This document shows, piece after piece, positions 25,937 to 34,304 of a stretch of 50,617 nucleotides of DNA (positions are counted from its first letter, which is position 1; each line of letters begins with the position of its first letter). The stretch is from Syntrophomonadaceae bacterium (GTDB lineage Bacteria > Bacillota > Syntrophomonadia > Syntrophomonadales > Syntrophomonadaceae): positions 1 to 50,617 of the forward strand of contig JAAYNQ010000080.1 in NCBI GenBank assembly GCA_012520725.1, read 5' to 3'. The notes under the pieces were generated by a model. It made no database searches. It saw nothing but the letters and a program-made list of their open reading frames with translations, and was not told the DNA's origin. Both the position numbers and the translations under genes were made by a program.

Positions 25937-27127
25937 TTATATGGACTCAGCCGAACGGTCATTGATTTTCTTCAGTAAACGTTCGATCTGGTCTTGGGCC
26001 AGCCGACTCCTATCATCACTGTTTTGCAGAAAATAAATGGTATTTTCTATTCTCTCCTGGCTGGCTTTGATTTCATCCCAATGACGTTCCTCTTCAAAGA
26101 GGTTCATACAATCCTGCAGGTCATTAGCCCGGCCGGTTTCCAGGTAATGCTTAAATGCACTTAGGGTATTAATATCTTGATAATCAGCATGGACCATGGA
26201 TTTGCTGATGATATTGTTGTATATCCGTAAGTTCTTTTGGGCGTTTTTCAATTTCGATTCGGTAATCTCTATGTCCACATAGCATCGTTCCAAATAGTCG
26301 GAGCTGTAGTCCTGCCACTGTTCCAACACTTCTTTATAGCGATCACAGGCTTTTTCATATTCACGGTATTGCATCAGATATATTTTCATCTGCTGATTGA
26401 AGCTGTTGTGTTCCTCTTCCTGACTCTTTCTTTTCCGACGCGATTTCAGAGAAGCAAAAGGGATTAAATTACTGCCGGAAGAGGGCGGCGGGGTATCTGC
26501 TTTCTTAGGTTTGGAAGGTAAAATGTCCGGCTCCTGTGGCCACAAATTTTCGATATTGACTATCGCATAGCGCAGTTCCAGCAATTTATTTAGATAATTT
26601 ATGTGTTTATTGACCTTTTCCGTATCCCGCAGGGCGATTATACACATGTTTATATCCTTGATCAATTCTTCTTTGTTTTTATGGTTTTTCTTGGAGCTTT
26701 TACGTCCTTTGTGATAATCCAACATTTCTTTACTGATGGGTTCAAGGAATTCCAGGGCCATAATGGATGCGAAGTCCCCGGCCTTTATCTGCTGTATTTC
26801 CGGTGGATTATTTTTAGTAAAATAGAAACGAGTATTGCTGAAAGGATAATAGTATGGACCCACGGTGTTTATATATTCGTTGCCCAGCAGGGTATCCAGG
26901 TCCTGGTTCAGGCCCAGCTCTTCATCCAGTAGTTCCACCCACTGGCAGGAAGGAGCCAGGGCATCCTCTTCGGATTGGACTTCAGCTTTCAGCTGTTGAT
27001 AAGTCTGCAAGCTTATGCTAAGGTGCGAATTATAATAATAAAACAATACTTCTTCCGGAGTATATTGGAGTAAAAGGCTCAGGTCCGGATAATGCGCCTG
27101 GTCCTTATTCAAAAATGTAAAAAACAT
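25937..27127 (-). CDS. unrecognised protein with coiled-coil segments
   Basis: 396-aa protein I do not recognise. No signal peptide or membrane span. N-terminal part (1-130) has a YPDLSLLLQYTPEEVLFYYY opening; the middle is Lys-rich (KGRKSSKKNHKNKEE) and a proline-rich linker (SKPKKADTPPPSSGS, about 210-225) separates two halves. The C-terminal half from about 240 is strongly helical and heptad-like (EYEKACDRYKEVLEQWQ, ITESKLKNAQKNL, ERIENTIYFLQ). The ATG at 27127 is preceded by AAGGAGG at 6 bases. It could be a structural or sporulation-linked protein, but there is no direct support. Confidence 0.7.
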   Translation of the reverse strand: MFFTFLNKDQAHYPDLSLLLQYTPEEVLFYYYNSHLSISLQTYQQLKAEVQSEEDALAPSCQWVELLDEELGLNQDLDTLLGNEYINTVGPYYYPFSNTRFYFTKNNPPEIQQIKAGDFASIMALEFLEPISKEMLDYHKGRKSSKKNHKNKEELIKDINMCIIALRDTEKVNKHINYLNKLLELRYAIVNIENLWPQEPDILPSKPKKADTPPPSSGSNLIPFASLKSRRKRKSQEEEHNSFNQQMKIYLMQYREYEKACDRYKEVLEQWQDYSSDYLERCYVDIEITESKLKNAQKNLRIYNNIISKSMVHADYQDINTLSAFKHYLETGRANDLQDCMNLFEEERHWDEIKASQERIENTIYFLQNSDDRSRLAQDQIERLLKKINDRSAESI

Positions 27128-27296
27128 AAACAACCTCCTTAAACAAGATTAAAGTCAGCATTAACTAATTTCTATATATTACCAGCAATTCCTGCTTTTG
27201 GGCAAAATAATTTTTCAGCTTTTGCCGACCTTAAAATTAGCCGGCTATTGCATTATAATAGTAAATAGTCCAACAATAGCTTCAGGAGGTAGGGTA

Positions 27297-27596
27297 ATGG
27301 AAATTAAGTTACCATGGTTTGTAGAGGAATTGCGGGAAAAGGATCCCGATTTTTTTCCAGTGGTCAAGTCAGTGGTGGAATCGGCTTTAAAGACCCGGGC
27401 TTTGGATCTGAAAACTACCTATCTGGTGGTACTGGCTCTGGATGCCGCCAAGAATGCGGAACAGGGAGTAAAGGTGCTGGCAGAGCAAGCCCGGGCGGCT
27501 GGAGCCTCAGAAGAGGAAATAAAGGAAGTACTGCGCTTAGCCTATTATGTTAGCGGAATGGATGTTATTAAAACTTCCTTAAAGGCTTTTGAGTAA
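27297..27596 (+). CDS. carboxymuconolactone-decarboxylase-family (AhpD-like) small protein
   Basis: 99-aa all-helical protein of the CMD/AhpD superfamily: opening LPWFVEELREKDPDFFPVV, then LDLKTTYLVVLALDAAKNAEQGVKVLAEQARAAGASEEEIKEVL. The CxxC redox pair and histidine of AhpD are missing (AAKN in place), so hydroperoxide-reductase-linked activity is unlikely. ATG at 27297 with AGGAGG; upstream frame is not coding. A TATAAT at 27254-27259 probably forms the -10. Followed 36 bp later by the HAD gene. Confidence 0.82.
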   Translation: MEIKLPWFVEELREKDPDFFPVVKSVVESALKTRALDLKTTYLVVLALDAAKNAEQGVKVLAEQARAAGASEEEIKEVLRLAYYVSGMDVIKTSLKAFE

Positions 27597-27632
27597 AGAC
27601 AGTAAAGATAATAAAGATAAAGGGGTATGCAG

Positions 27633-28340
27633 ATGTTTGAAGCTTTCTTATTTGACCTGGATGGCACTCTGCTCAATCTAGATATGGACTATTTTTTGCC
27701 TCACTATTTTGCCCGGATGCATGCTATGGCTTATAATATGGAGTATAAAAATGCTGACTTTCTGGTGCCGCAGATATGGTCTTCCACTGAAGAGATGATA
27801 TCCAATACCGATCCAAACAAAACCAATGAGGAAGTCTTTTTTGAGAGCTTTTTTCAAAATTGGCCTTATACGGTGGAAGAATTCAAGCCCTTTTTTGATA
27901 TTTTTTATCAAGAGGAATTTCCGCGCTTAAGAAAATATGGTAAACCTTTTCCCGGGGTGCCGCAGATGATGGAAAAACTGTCGGCGCGGGGGGTTAAAAT
28001 CGTCATCGCTACTAATCCGGTATTTCCGCTTACTGCTATTGAACAGCGATTGGAATGGGCAGGGGTGGGGCACCTCGATTATGACTTGATAACGACCTAT
28101 GAAAATATGCACTTTTGCAAACCTCAGCCGGCTTATTATGAAGAGATATGTGATTACATAGGGGTTAAACCCAATAAGTGCCTGATGGTAGGAAATGATA
28201 CCGGAGAGGATCTAATAGCGGGACAGCTAGGGATCAAAACATTTCTGCTTACCAACATGCTCATCGATAAGGGTGCTCCCTTTAAGCCCGATTGGCGGGG
28301 AGAATTAGAGCAATTGTTTAACTTCCTCGAAAAAATCTAG
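27633..28340 (+). CDS. HAD-superfamily hydrolase
   Basis: 235-aa phosphatase-like hydrolase. Motif I FDLDGTLL (nucleophile Asp and acid Asp), motif II ATNP, motif III Lys in KPQPAYY and motif IV GNDTGEDL are all present, with a large helical cap between motifs I and II. Ribosome site AAAGGGG suits the second ATG (27633) rather than 27627. Substrate unknown; in this position after the AhpD-like gene it may be cotranscribed. Confidence 0.87.
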   Translation: MFEAFLFDLDGTLLNLDMDYFLPHYFARMHAMAYNMEYKNADFLVPQIWSSTEEMISNTDPNKTNEEVFFESFFQNWPYTVEEFKPFFDIFYQEEFPRLRKYGKPFPGVPQMMEKLSARGVKIVIATNPVFPLTAIEQRLEWAGVGHLDYDLITTYENMHFCKPQPAYYEEICDYIGVKPNKCLMVGNDTGEDLIAGQLGIKTFLLTNMLIDKGAPFKPDWRGELEQLFNFLEKI

Positions 28341-28400
28341 AATAAAGCACCATACCTCCGGGGGAAATTACTATTAGAAATTTTACTCGGTGGGGTGGTT

Positions 28401-28592
28401 ATGAAAAATAAGAGCAAAAAGAAAAAGCCCTTGACAGAAAAAGACCTGATGAAGATGGAAATTGCCCGGGAGTTGGGGATCTGGGAACAGATTGAGCAGC
28501 ACGGGTGGGAATCTCTCAGCAATGCAGCCTGTGGGCGCATTGGGGGTATAATGAGCAAGCGGCTGAAGGAAAAGAAACAAGCGGAACAATAA
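28401..28592 (+). CDS. alpha/beta-type small acid-soluble spore protein (SASP)
   Basis: 63-aa lysine-rich DNA-binding spore protein. Conserved DLMKMEIARELGIWEQIEQ matches the GPR protease cleavage region (EIA), and GWESLSNAACGRIGGIM matches the second DNA-binding half (GRIGG). Length is typical. It coats and protects spore DNA from UV. ATG start behind GGTGGGG. Followed by a strong terminator. Confidence 0.85.
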   Translation: MKNKSKKKKPLTEKDLMKMEIARELGIWEQIEQHGWESLSNAACGRIGGIMSKRLKEKKQAEQ

Positions 28593-28603
28593 ACGCTATT
28601 GGT

Positions 28604-28638
28604 ACCCCGGTTATGCTTGAGCATGACCGGGGTTGTTC
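28604..28638 (+). terminator. rho-independent terminator after the SASP gene
   Basis: ACCCCGGT/ACCGGGGT outer stem with an inner ATGCT/AGCAT stem, then TTGTTCT. It lies 12 bp after the SASP stop. Confidence 0.8.
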
Positions 28639-28690
28639 TATGTTTGCCCACTACTGTCGAGATATCGTAGCAAGCACGGATTCGGCGGTA

Positions 28691-28926
28691 TGTAGGGGCG
28701 ACCTGCGGTCGCCCGCGGGTCAATTGTATGTATTAACATAAAACGAAATAACCGGTAGCAAAATACCGCCCTTGCGGTCGCCCACCCTGGGATCGGCGAT
28801 AAATACCGAATGTCTGTGCGTTATACCGCGGGCGGTCGAAGACCACCCCTGCAATCCTCCATGGGATGCAAAACACCGTTGTAAGCCGGGCCCCAAACCC
28901 ATCGTAAGCCTGTAGGGGCGACCTGC
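28691..28926. repeat. palindromic repeat cluster R4
   Basis: Occupies the 430-bp gap between SASP and the deacylase gene. Forward hairpin TGTAGGGGCGACC...GGTCGCCC at 28691-28715, a degenerate copy near 28766-28785, the reversed hairpin GGCGGTC-GAA-GACC ending in CCCCTGC at about 28829-28852, and a truncated forward copy at 28911-28926. It contains TCGGCGATAAATACCG (28795-28810), which is also present in cluster R6. Confidence 0.82.
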
Positions 28927-29023
28927 GGCATGAAGCTGCTTCAACTTCTTTGAGAATTAAGGCTCTGATTGGTTTATAATTATACTGTAGTAAAAAATGT
29001 ATCTTTGGTGGGGGAAAACAAAA

Positions 29024-29494
29024 ATGAAAGAAATTGAAAGAGTAAGGTCGTTTCTACAGGCTAAGAATCCGGCCATCCGAATTATTGAATTTGAACAGGA
29101 TACCAGCACTTCCTTTCTAGCCGCCCAGGCCTTAGGAACGGAAGTGGGGCAGATCGCCAAATCCATGCTTTTTAAGAGTAAAAAGGATGATTATATAATG
29201 GTGGTATCAACCGGTGATGTGAAAATTGATGCCAAAGCGGTAAAGGATCTGGTAGGGTCCAGGGTGCGCATGGCTAATGAAGTGGAAGTCTTGGACGTTA
29301 CTGGCTTCCCAGTGGGCGGTGTATGCCCTTTTGCTTTAAAAACTCCTGTGCCGGTATATCTGGACGAAAGCCTGAAAAGGTACCCGGTGGTATATGCGGC
29401 AGCGGGTACGGCCAATACTGCGGTTCCGGTTACTTACCAGGAACTGTTGGAGATTACCGGAGGCCAAGCCTGCCGGGTATCAATTGGGGACTAG
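29024..29494 (+). CDS. YbaK/ProX-type aminoacyl-tRNA deacylase
   Basis: 156-aa editing-domain protein that hydrolyses mis-charged tRNA (Cys-tRNA-Pro in YbaK; Ala-tRNA-Pro in ProX). Conserved ALGTEVGQIAKSMLFK contains the catalytic-lysine-like stretch, followed by VVSTGDVKIDAKAVK and PVGGVCPFAL. The ATG at 29024 lies about 12 bases after GGTGGGGG; upstream frame is short. Directly precedes dnaE (15 bp gap). Confidence 0.88.
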   Translation: MKEIERVRSFLQAKNPAIRIIEFEQDTSTSFLAAQALGTEVGQIAKSMLFKSKKDDYIMVVSTGDVKIDAKAVKDLVGSRVRMANEVEVLDVTGFPVGGVCPFALKTPVPVYLDESLKRYPVVYAAAGTANTAVPVTYQELLEITGGQACRVSIGD

Positions 29495-29509
29495 ACGAGG
29501 AGATTGCTT

Positions 29510-32500
29510 ATGAATCCTGGTTTTGTACACTTACATAATCATAGTGAGTTCAGCCTCTTGGATGGGGCCTGCCGCATAAAGGATATGGTGGCACGAACGG
29601 CCCAATTGGGGATGTCGGCCTGTGCCATCACCGACCATGGTGTATTGTATGGGGTAATAGATTTTTACCGGGAGGCTAAAAAACAAGGCATAAAACCCAT
29701 TATTGGCTGTGAGGTATATGTGGCTCCCCGCAGCCGGCTGGACAAGGAAGCCAGGATCGATGACAATATGTATCACCTGGTTTTGTTGTGCCAAAATGAG
29801 CTGGGTTACAGGAACCTCTTGCAGCTGGTAAACAGGTCATTCCTGGAAGGCTTTTATTATAAACCGAGAGTGGACAGGGAACTCCTGTCCTTATATAGTG
29901 AGGGGCTCATTGCCTTATCGGGATGTATTGCGGGAGAGATACCACAGGCTGTTTTAGCCGGGGACTACAATAAAGCCCGGGATTTGGCTTTGGAGTATGA
30001 GCAGATTTTCGGCCGGGACAATTTCTATCTGGAATTACAGAAACATGGGATACCGGAAGAAGAGCGGGTTTGTGCGGCTTTGATACAGATCAGCGATGAG
30101 ACTGGGATTCCTTTGGTGGCCAGCAATGATGTCCATTATATAAACCAAAATGATGCAGCTTATCACGATGTACTTCTATGTATACAAACCGGTAGCGTGA
30201 TCAGCGAGCAGGAGCGGATGCGATTTCCTCCTGGTGCTGCCTTCTACCTGAAGAGTCCGGAAGAAATGCACTCCCTGTTTTCCGGGCGACCGGAGGCTAT
30301 CGGCAATACGCTGCTGATAGCGGACAGATGTGAGCTGGAATTTGAATTTGGATCTTTTCATTTACCCCATTTTGAGCTGGAGAAAGACATTACTCCGGAG
30401 GAGTATCTCAGCCAACTGGTATGGGAAAAAACCAGGCAGGTTTTTCCCCAGCCTGATTCCATCATAGATGAAAGAATTGCTTTCGAACTGCAGGTAATCA
30501 ATCAAATGGGTTTTGCCGCCTATTTTTTGATTGTGCAGGATTTGATCAATTGGGCTCGCCACAATAAGATCGCGGTGGGACCTGGGCGGGGTTCTGCAGC
30601 CGGCAGCCTGGTTTCCTATGTACTGGGAATAACCACTATAAATCCTCTTGAGTATGGCTTGTTCTTCGAACGCTTTCTCAATCCGGAAAGAGTGAGTATG
30701 CCGGATATAGATATCGATTTTTGTTTTGATAAAAGAGAGCGGGTAATTGAATATATTATTCATAAGTATGGTGCGGACCGGGTGGCCCAGATAATCACTT
30801 TCGGAACCATGGCGGCCAGAGCTGCCATTAGAGATGTCGGGCGAGCCCTGGATATTCCTTATGGGGAAGTGGATAAAATAGCTAAAATGGTTCCCACCGA
30901 ACTAGGGGTTACCCTGGATCGGGCCTTGAGCATAGCTCCCGACTTGATGGAGCTGTACAGCCAGGATTATACAGCTCGACAAATAATCGATACTGCCCGG
31001 GCTTTGGAAGGAATGCCCAGGCATGCTTCGGTACATGCAGCAGGAGTAGTAATCGGTAAAGAAAGCCTGAGTTACCTGCTGCCTTTGCAGAGAACCGGCG
31101 ACGGCCATATAATAACCCAGTTTACCAAGGAAACAGTAGAAGATATAGGCTTATTAAAAATGGATATTCTGGGTCTGCGCACCCTGACCGTTATCAACCG
31201 GGCGGTTGAAATCATTGAAAAGATCCGGGGAGAAATTATTGATATAGATAATATTGATTTGGGTGATGAGAAGGTGTATGAACTGCTTTCCCAGGGAGAT
31301 ACTATCGGGGTGTTTCAGCTGGAGAGCCAGGGATTGCGGCGCATACTAAAGGAAATGCTTCCCGGTCGTTTTGAGGATTTGATCGCCATCATTGCCTTGT
31401 ATCGCCCCGGACCTCTGGGCAGTGGTATGGTGGAAGATTTTATCAACTGTAAGCATGGGCGCCAGGAAATAGAATATATTCATCCTATGCTGCAGGATAT
31501 ATTGCAGGAAACTTATGGGGTAGTGCTGTACCAGGAGCAGGTAATGCAGATAGCCAGTATTTGTGCCAACTTCACCATGGGTGAGGCGGATATACTGCGC
31601 CGGGCTATGGGGAAGAAAAAGCCGGAGGAGATCATGGCTTTAAGGCAAAAGTTTGTTCTGGGAGCAGCCCAAAATAATATAGATGAGGCTACTGCCACCC
31701 GGCTCTTTGATATTATGGAGAGTTTCGCCGGTTATGGCTTCAATAAGAGCCATTCTGCTGCTTATGCCTTGATCACTTACCAGACTGCCTGGTTAAAAAC
31801 CCACTATCCGGTAGAATATATGTGTGCTTTTTTAAGCAGTGTAATAGATAACCAGGAGAAAGTGGTGTTCTATTTAAGAGAGTGCCAGGGGATGGGAATA
31901 AAAGTACTGCCGCCGGATATCAATGAGAGTTTCGAAAATTTCACCGTCAGCGGAAATTCTATTCGCTTCGGCCTGGGAGCTATAAAAAATGTAGGCTTAG
32001 GAGCGGTAAAGAGCATTGTTAGTACTAGAAAAGAAGGAAACTTTACTTCCTTGTTTAATTTTTGCCAGCGGGTGGATATGGGACAGGTTAACAAGAGGAT
32101 GCTGGAAAATTTGATCCTGGCCGGCTGTTTTGATTCTATAGGCATAAGCCGCAAGGAGGCTTTGTCAATTATGGAAGAATGCGTTGAATTATCGGCCCAG
32201 ATAAAACAATGCCAATCCAGCAGCCAATTGTCATTGTTTGGAGAAGTAATGGATATGGTGGAAGAGCCCCGGCTCAGCTTTAAGGGTGAGTTTCCCTTGT
32301 CAGAGAAGCTTAAAAGGGAAAAGGAGGTTTTAGGCTTTTTTGTATCAGCCAATCCTATGGAGGAATACCAGGAAATACTGCCCCTGTTGAGCGGGCAGAG
32401 AATTAGTGATTTAGACCGGGCCGATGATGAGACTTATGTCAGACTAAGTGGTATGGTGGTGGATTATCAAAGGCGAGTGAGCAGGAGGGGTGATGCTTAT

Positions 32501-32902
32501 GCCCGCTTCTATCTGGATGATGGTAGTGGAAGAATAGAGGTGATAGTCTTTCCCCGGGCCTTTAAAAGGAATCTGCAATATTTGCAGGACAATGAAGCGG
32601 TTTTAATCGAAGGCTTTTATGATATGAGAGATGAGCAACCAAAAATTTCCCTGCAGCAGGCCCGACCCATACCTGAAGTAATCAAAGAACTTCATATCAG
32701 AATTCCGGAACAGGTCCAGAATGAGTTCCGTCCCCAACTCTTACAGCTTCTACAGCAGTATCCGGGTTCAGTGGAGGTTTTTTTACACCTTCCCGACCGG
32801 CGTATGGTACTATTGCAGGAAAAATATTATGTTAAGGCCCATCTTCAGCTGAAGTCAAGGATTACTGAGCTTTGTGGGGCCAAAAATGTGTGGTTTACGT
32901 AA
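29510..32902 (+). CDS. dnaE: DNA polymerase III alpha subunit
   Basis: 1130-aa replicative-type polymerase. N-terminal PHP domain (FVHLHNHSEFSLLDGA, ITDHG), C-family palm with PDIDIDF catalytic aspartates and VGPGRGSAAGS, then helix-hairpin-helix and OB-fold tail. Of the DnaE1-like form; it lacks the exonuclease domain that marks PolC. In Firmicutes DnaE shares work with PolC. ATG at 29510 with GAGGAG 7 bases upstream. First of a run dnaE, mtrB, pfkA, pyk. Confidence 0.96.
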   Translation: MNPGFVHLHNHSEFSLLDGACRIKDMVARTAQLGMSACAITDHGVLYGVIDFYREAKKQGIKPIIGCEVYVAPRSRLDKEARIDDNMYHLVLLCQNELGYRNLLQLVNRSFLEGFYYKPRVDRELLSLYSEGLIALSGCIAGEIPQAVLAGDYNKARDLALEYEQIFGRDNFYLELQKHGIPEEERVCAALIQISDETGIPLVASNDVHYINQNDAAYHDVLLCIQTGSVISEQERMRFPPGAAFYLKSPEEMHSLFSGRPEAIGNTLLIADRCELEFEFGSFHLPHFELEKDITPEEYLSQLVWEKTRQVFPQPDSIIDERIAFELQVINQMGFAAYFLIVQDLINWARHNKIAVGPGRGSAAGSLVSYVLGITTINPLEYGLFFERFLNPERVSMPDIDIDFCFDKRERVIEYIIHKYGADRVAQIITFGTMAARAAIRDVGRALDIPYGEVDKIAKMVPTELGVTLDRALSIAPDLMELYSQDYTARQIIDTARALEGMPRHASVHAAGVVIGKESLSYLLPLQRTGDGHIITQFTKETVEDIGLLKMDILGLRTLTVINRAVEIIEKIRGEIIDIDNIDLGDEKVYELLSQGDTIGVFQLESQGLRRILKEMLPGRFEDLIAIIALYRPGPLGSGMVEDFINCKHGRQEIEYIHPMLQDILQETYGVVLYQEQVMQIASICANFTMGEADILRRAMGKKKPEEIMALRQKFVLGAAQNNIDEATATRLFDIMESFAGYGFNKSHSAAYALITYQTAWLKTHYPVEYMCAFLSSVIDNQEKVVFYLRECQGMGIKVLPPDINESFENFTVSGNSIRFGLGAIKNVGLGAVKSIVSTRKEGNFTSLFNFCQRVDMGQVNKRMLENLILAGCFDSIGISRKEALSIMEECVELSAQIKQCQSSSQLSLFGEVMDMVEEPRLSFKGEFPLSEKLKREKEVLGFFVSANPMEEYQEILPLLSGQRISDLDRADDETYVRLSGMVVDYQRRVSRRGDAYARFYLDDGSGRIEVIVFPRAFKRNLQYLQDNEAVLIEGFYDMRDEQPKISLQQARPIPEVIKELHIRIPEQVQNEFRPQLLQLLQQYPGSVEVFLHLPDRRMVLLQEKYYVKAHLQLKSRITELCGAKNVWFT

Positions 32903-32983
32903 GAGGTCCTCATCCAATCTTCAATCTATTCTGGACCCGGCAGGAATAAGCCAAGAGCTAGATACAGACAGGAGGATTAATGC

Positions 32984-33232
32984 ATGAATGGTGATGGTTT
33001 CGGACAAGACTATATTGTGGTCAGAGCGCTGGAAAATGGAGTAACTATAATAGGTTTGACCAGAGGAAGAGATACTAAACTTCATCATACGGAAAAACTG
33101 GATAAAGGGGAGATAATGTTTCTTCAATTCACCGAACATACTTCTGCTATTAAAATAAGGGGATATGCAGAAATATTGCACCGATATGGAAGCAGTACCA
33201 GCGGAACTGACAGTAGCAAAAATAAAGCCTGA
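32984..33232 (+). CDS. mtrB: tryptophan RNA-binding attenuation protein (TRAP)
   Basis: 82-aa protein, closely similar to Mtr[21 protein letters not shown], then [18 protein letters not shown] and [11 protein letters not shown]. The RNA-binding basic residues and tryptophan-pocket threonines of the Bacillus protein (K37, K56, R58 type positions; TEHTSA) are retained. It forms an 11-membered ring that, with tryptophan bound, attenuates trp transcripts carrying repeated GAG/UAG triplets. Start ATG with AGGAGG. In Bacillus it sits beside folE; here it lies between dnaE and pfkA with no trp genes in the window. Confidence 0.95.
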   Translation: MNGDGFGQDYIVVRALENGVTIIGLTRGRDTKLHHTEKLDKGEIMFLQFTEHTSAIKIRGYAEILHRYGSSTSGTDSSKNKA

Positions 33233-33312
33233 GTTGCCTGGAAAAAATCTAGCTGCTGGCAGAGGTGGCGATTTACCACCATCCAGGCGGCCAGGATTGA
33301 GGAGGTAAGGCT

Positions 33313-34269
33313 TTGCAGAAAATTGCAGTGTTAACCAGTGGTGGAGACGCGTCGGGAATGAATGCAGCCATACGAGCAGTGGTCAGGTCGGCTATATACC
33401 TGAAAATGCAGGTGTATGGTGTTTATCAGGGGTTCGAAGGCTTAATAGCCGGGAATCTGAAGGAAATGACCCTGGGCTCAGTGGCCGATATAATACATCG
33501 AGGCGGCACCATACTGCAAACCTCCCGCTCTAATTTGTTTATGGAAGAAAAGGGCATAGAAAAGGCTAAGAAGAACCTGGATGAGTTGGGAATTGAAAAC
33601 CTGGTGGTCATTGGTGGTAATGGGAGTCTGAAGGGGGGATATGAGATTTCCCGCTTGGGGATCAATGTCATCGGAATTCCGGCCACTATTGACAATGATA
33701 TAGTATATACCAGGTCCATAGGTTATGATACGGCGGTAAATACGGTATTAAACGCTATTAATCATATTCGGGATACCGCTACCAGTCATGGCCGGGTATT
33801 TATAATCGAGGTTATGGGACGAGATTGTGGAGAAATAGCCCTGGCGGCAGGGGTTGCCGGGGGAGCCGAGTCAATACTGATTCCGGAAATAAAAACCGAT
33901 TTGGAACAGATCATTGCCAAAATTAAAGCCGGCATGAATAGGGGTAAACTCCATAGTATTATTATTGTGGCTGAGGGGGTTTATCCGGTGATGGATCTGA
34001 AAAACTATATCCTGGAAAGAACCGGGCAGGATACCCGAATTACCATTCTGGGTCATATCCAACGAGGGGGAACGCCTACGGCGGCAGATCGAATCCTGGC
34101 CTCCCAGATGGGAAAAATGGCGGTAGATTGTATAGCCAATGGACAGAAGAACCTGATGATTGCAGGCTGGGATGAGCGGCTTCAGACTATACCCCTGGGA
34201 GAAGTTGTTAATGGAAGCAAAACTCCGGAGTTGGGAATGTTTGAACTGGCCCGAGTTTTATCCATATAA
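33313..34269 (+). CDS. pfkA: 6-phosphofructokinase
   Basis: 318-aa glycolytic kinase (fructose 6-phosphate to fructose 1,6-bisphosphate). Opening TSGGDASGMNAAIRAVV, substrate site PATIDNDI (D127) with RDTATSHGRVFIIEVMGR, and C-terminal GHIQRGGTPTAADR. The metal/ATP site reads GGNGS instead of GGDGS, so position 103 is Asn; Gly104 (ATP-type) is kept. Position 124 is Ala where most have Gly. TTG start with GAGGAGG. Followed 35 bp later by pyk. Confidence 0.93.
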   Translation: MQKIAVLTSGGDASGMNAAIRAVVRSAIYLKMQVYGVYQGFEGLIAGNLKEMTLGSVADIIHRGGTILQTSRSNLFMEEKGIEKAKKNLDELGIENLVVIGGNGSLKGGYEISRLGINVIGIPATIDNDIVYTRSIGYDTAVNTVLNAINHIRDTATSHGRVFIIEVMGRDCGEIALAAGVAGGAESILIPEIKTDLEQIIAKIKAGMNRGKLHSIIIVAEGVYPVMDLKNYILERTGQDTRITILGHIQRGGTPTAADRILASQMGKMAVDCIANGQKNLMIAGWDERLQTIPLGEVVNGSKTPELGMFELARVLSI

Positions 34270-34304
34270 AAAAGCATTATTTCATGGTCAGGAGGTGAGG
34301 CGGT

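Noticed and set aside
32903-33312. TRAP binding site near mtrB
   Set aside because: No series of regularly spaced GAG/TAG triplets was visible.
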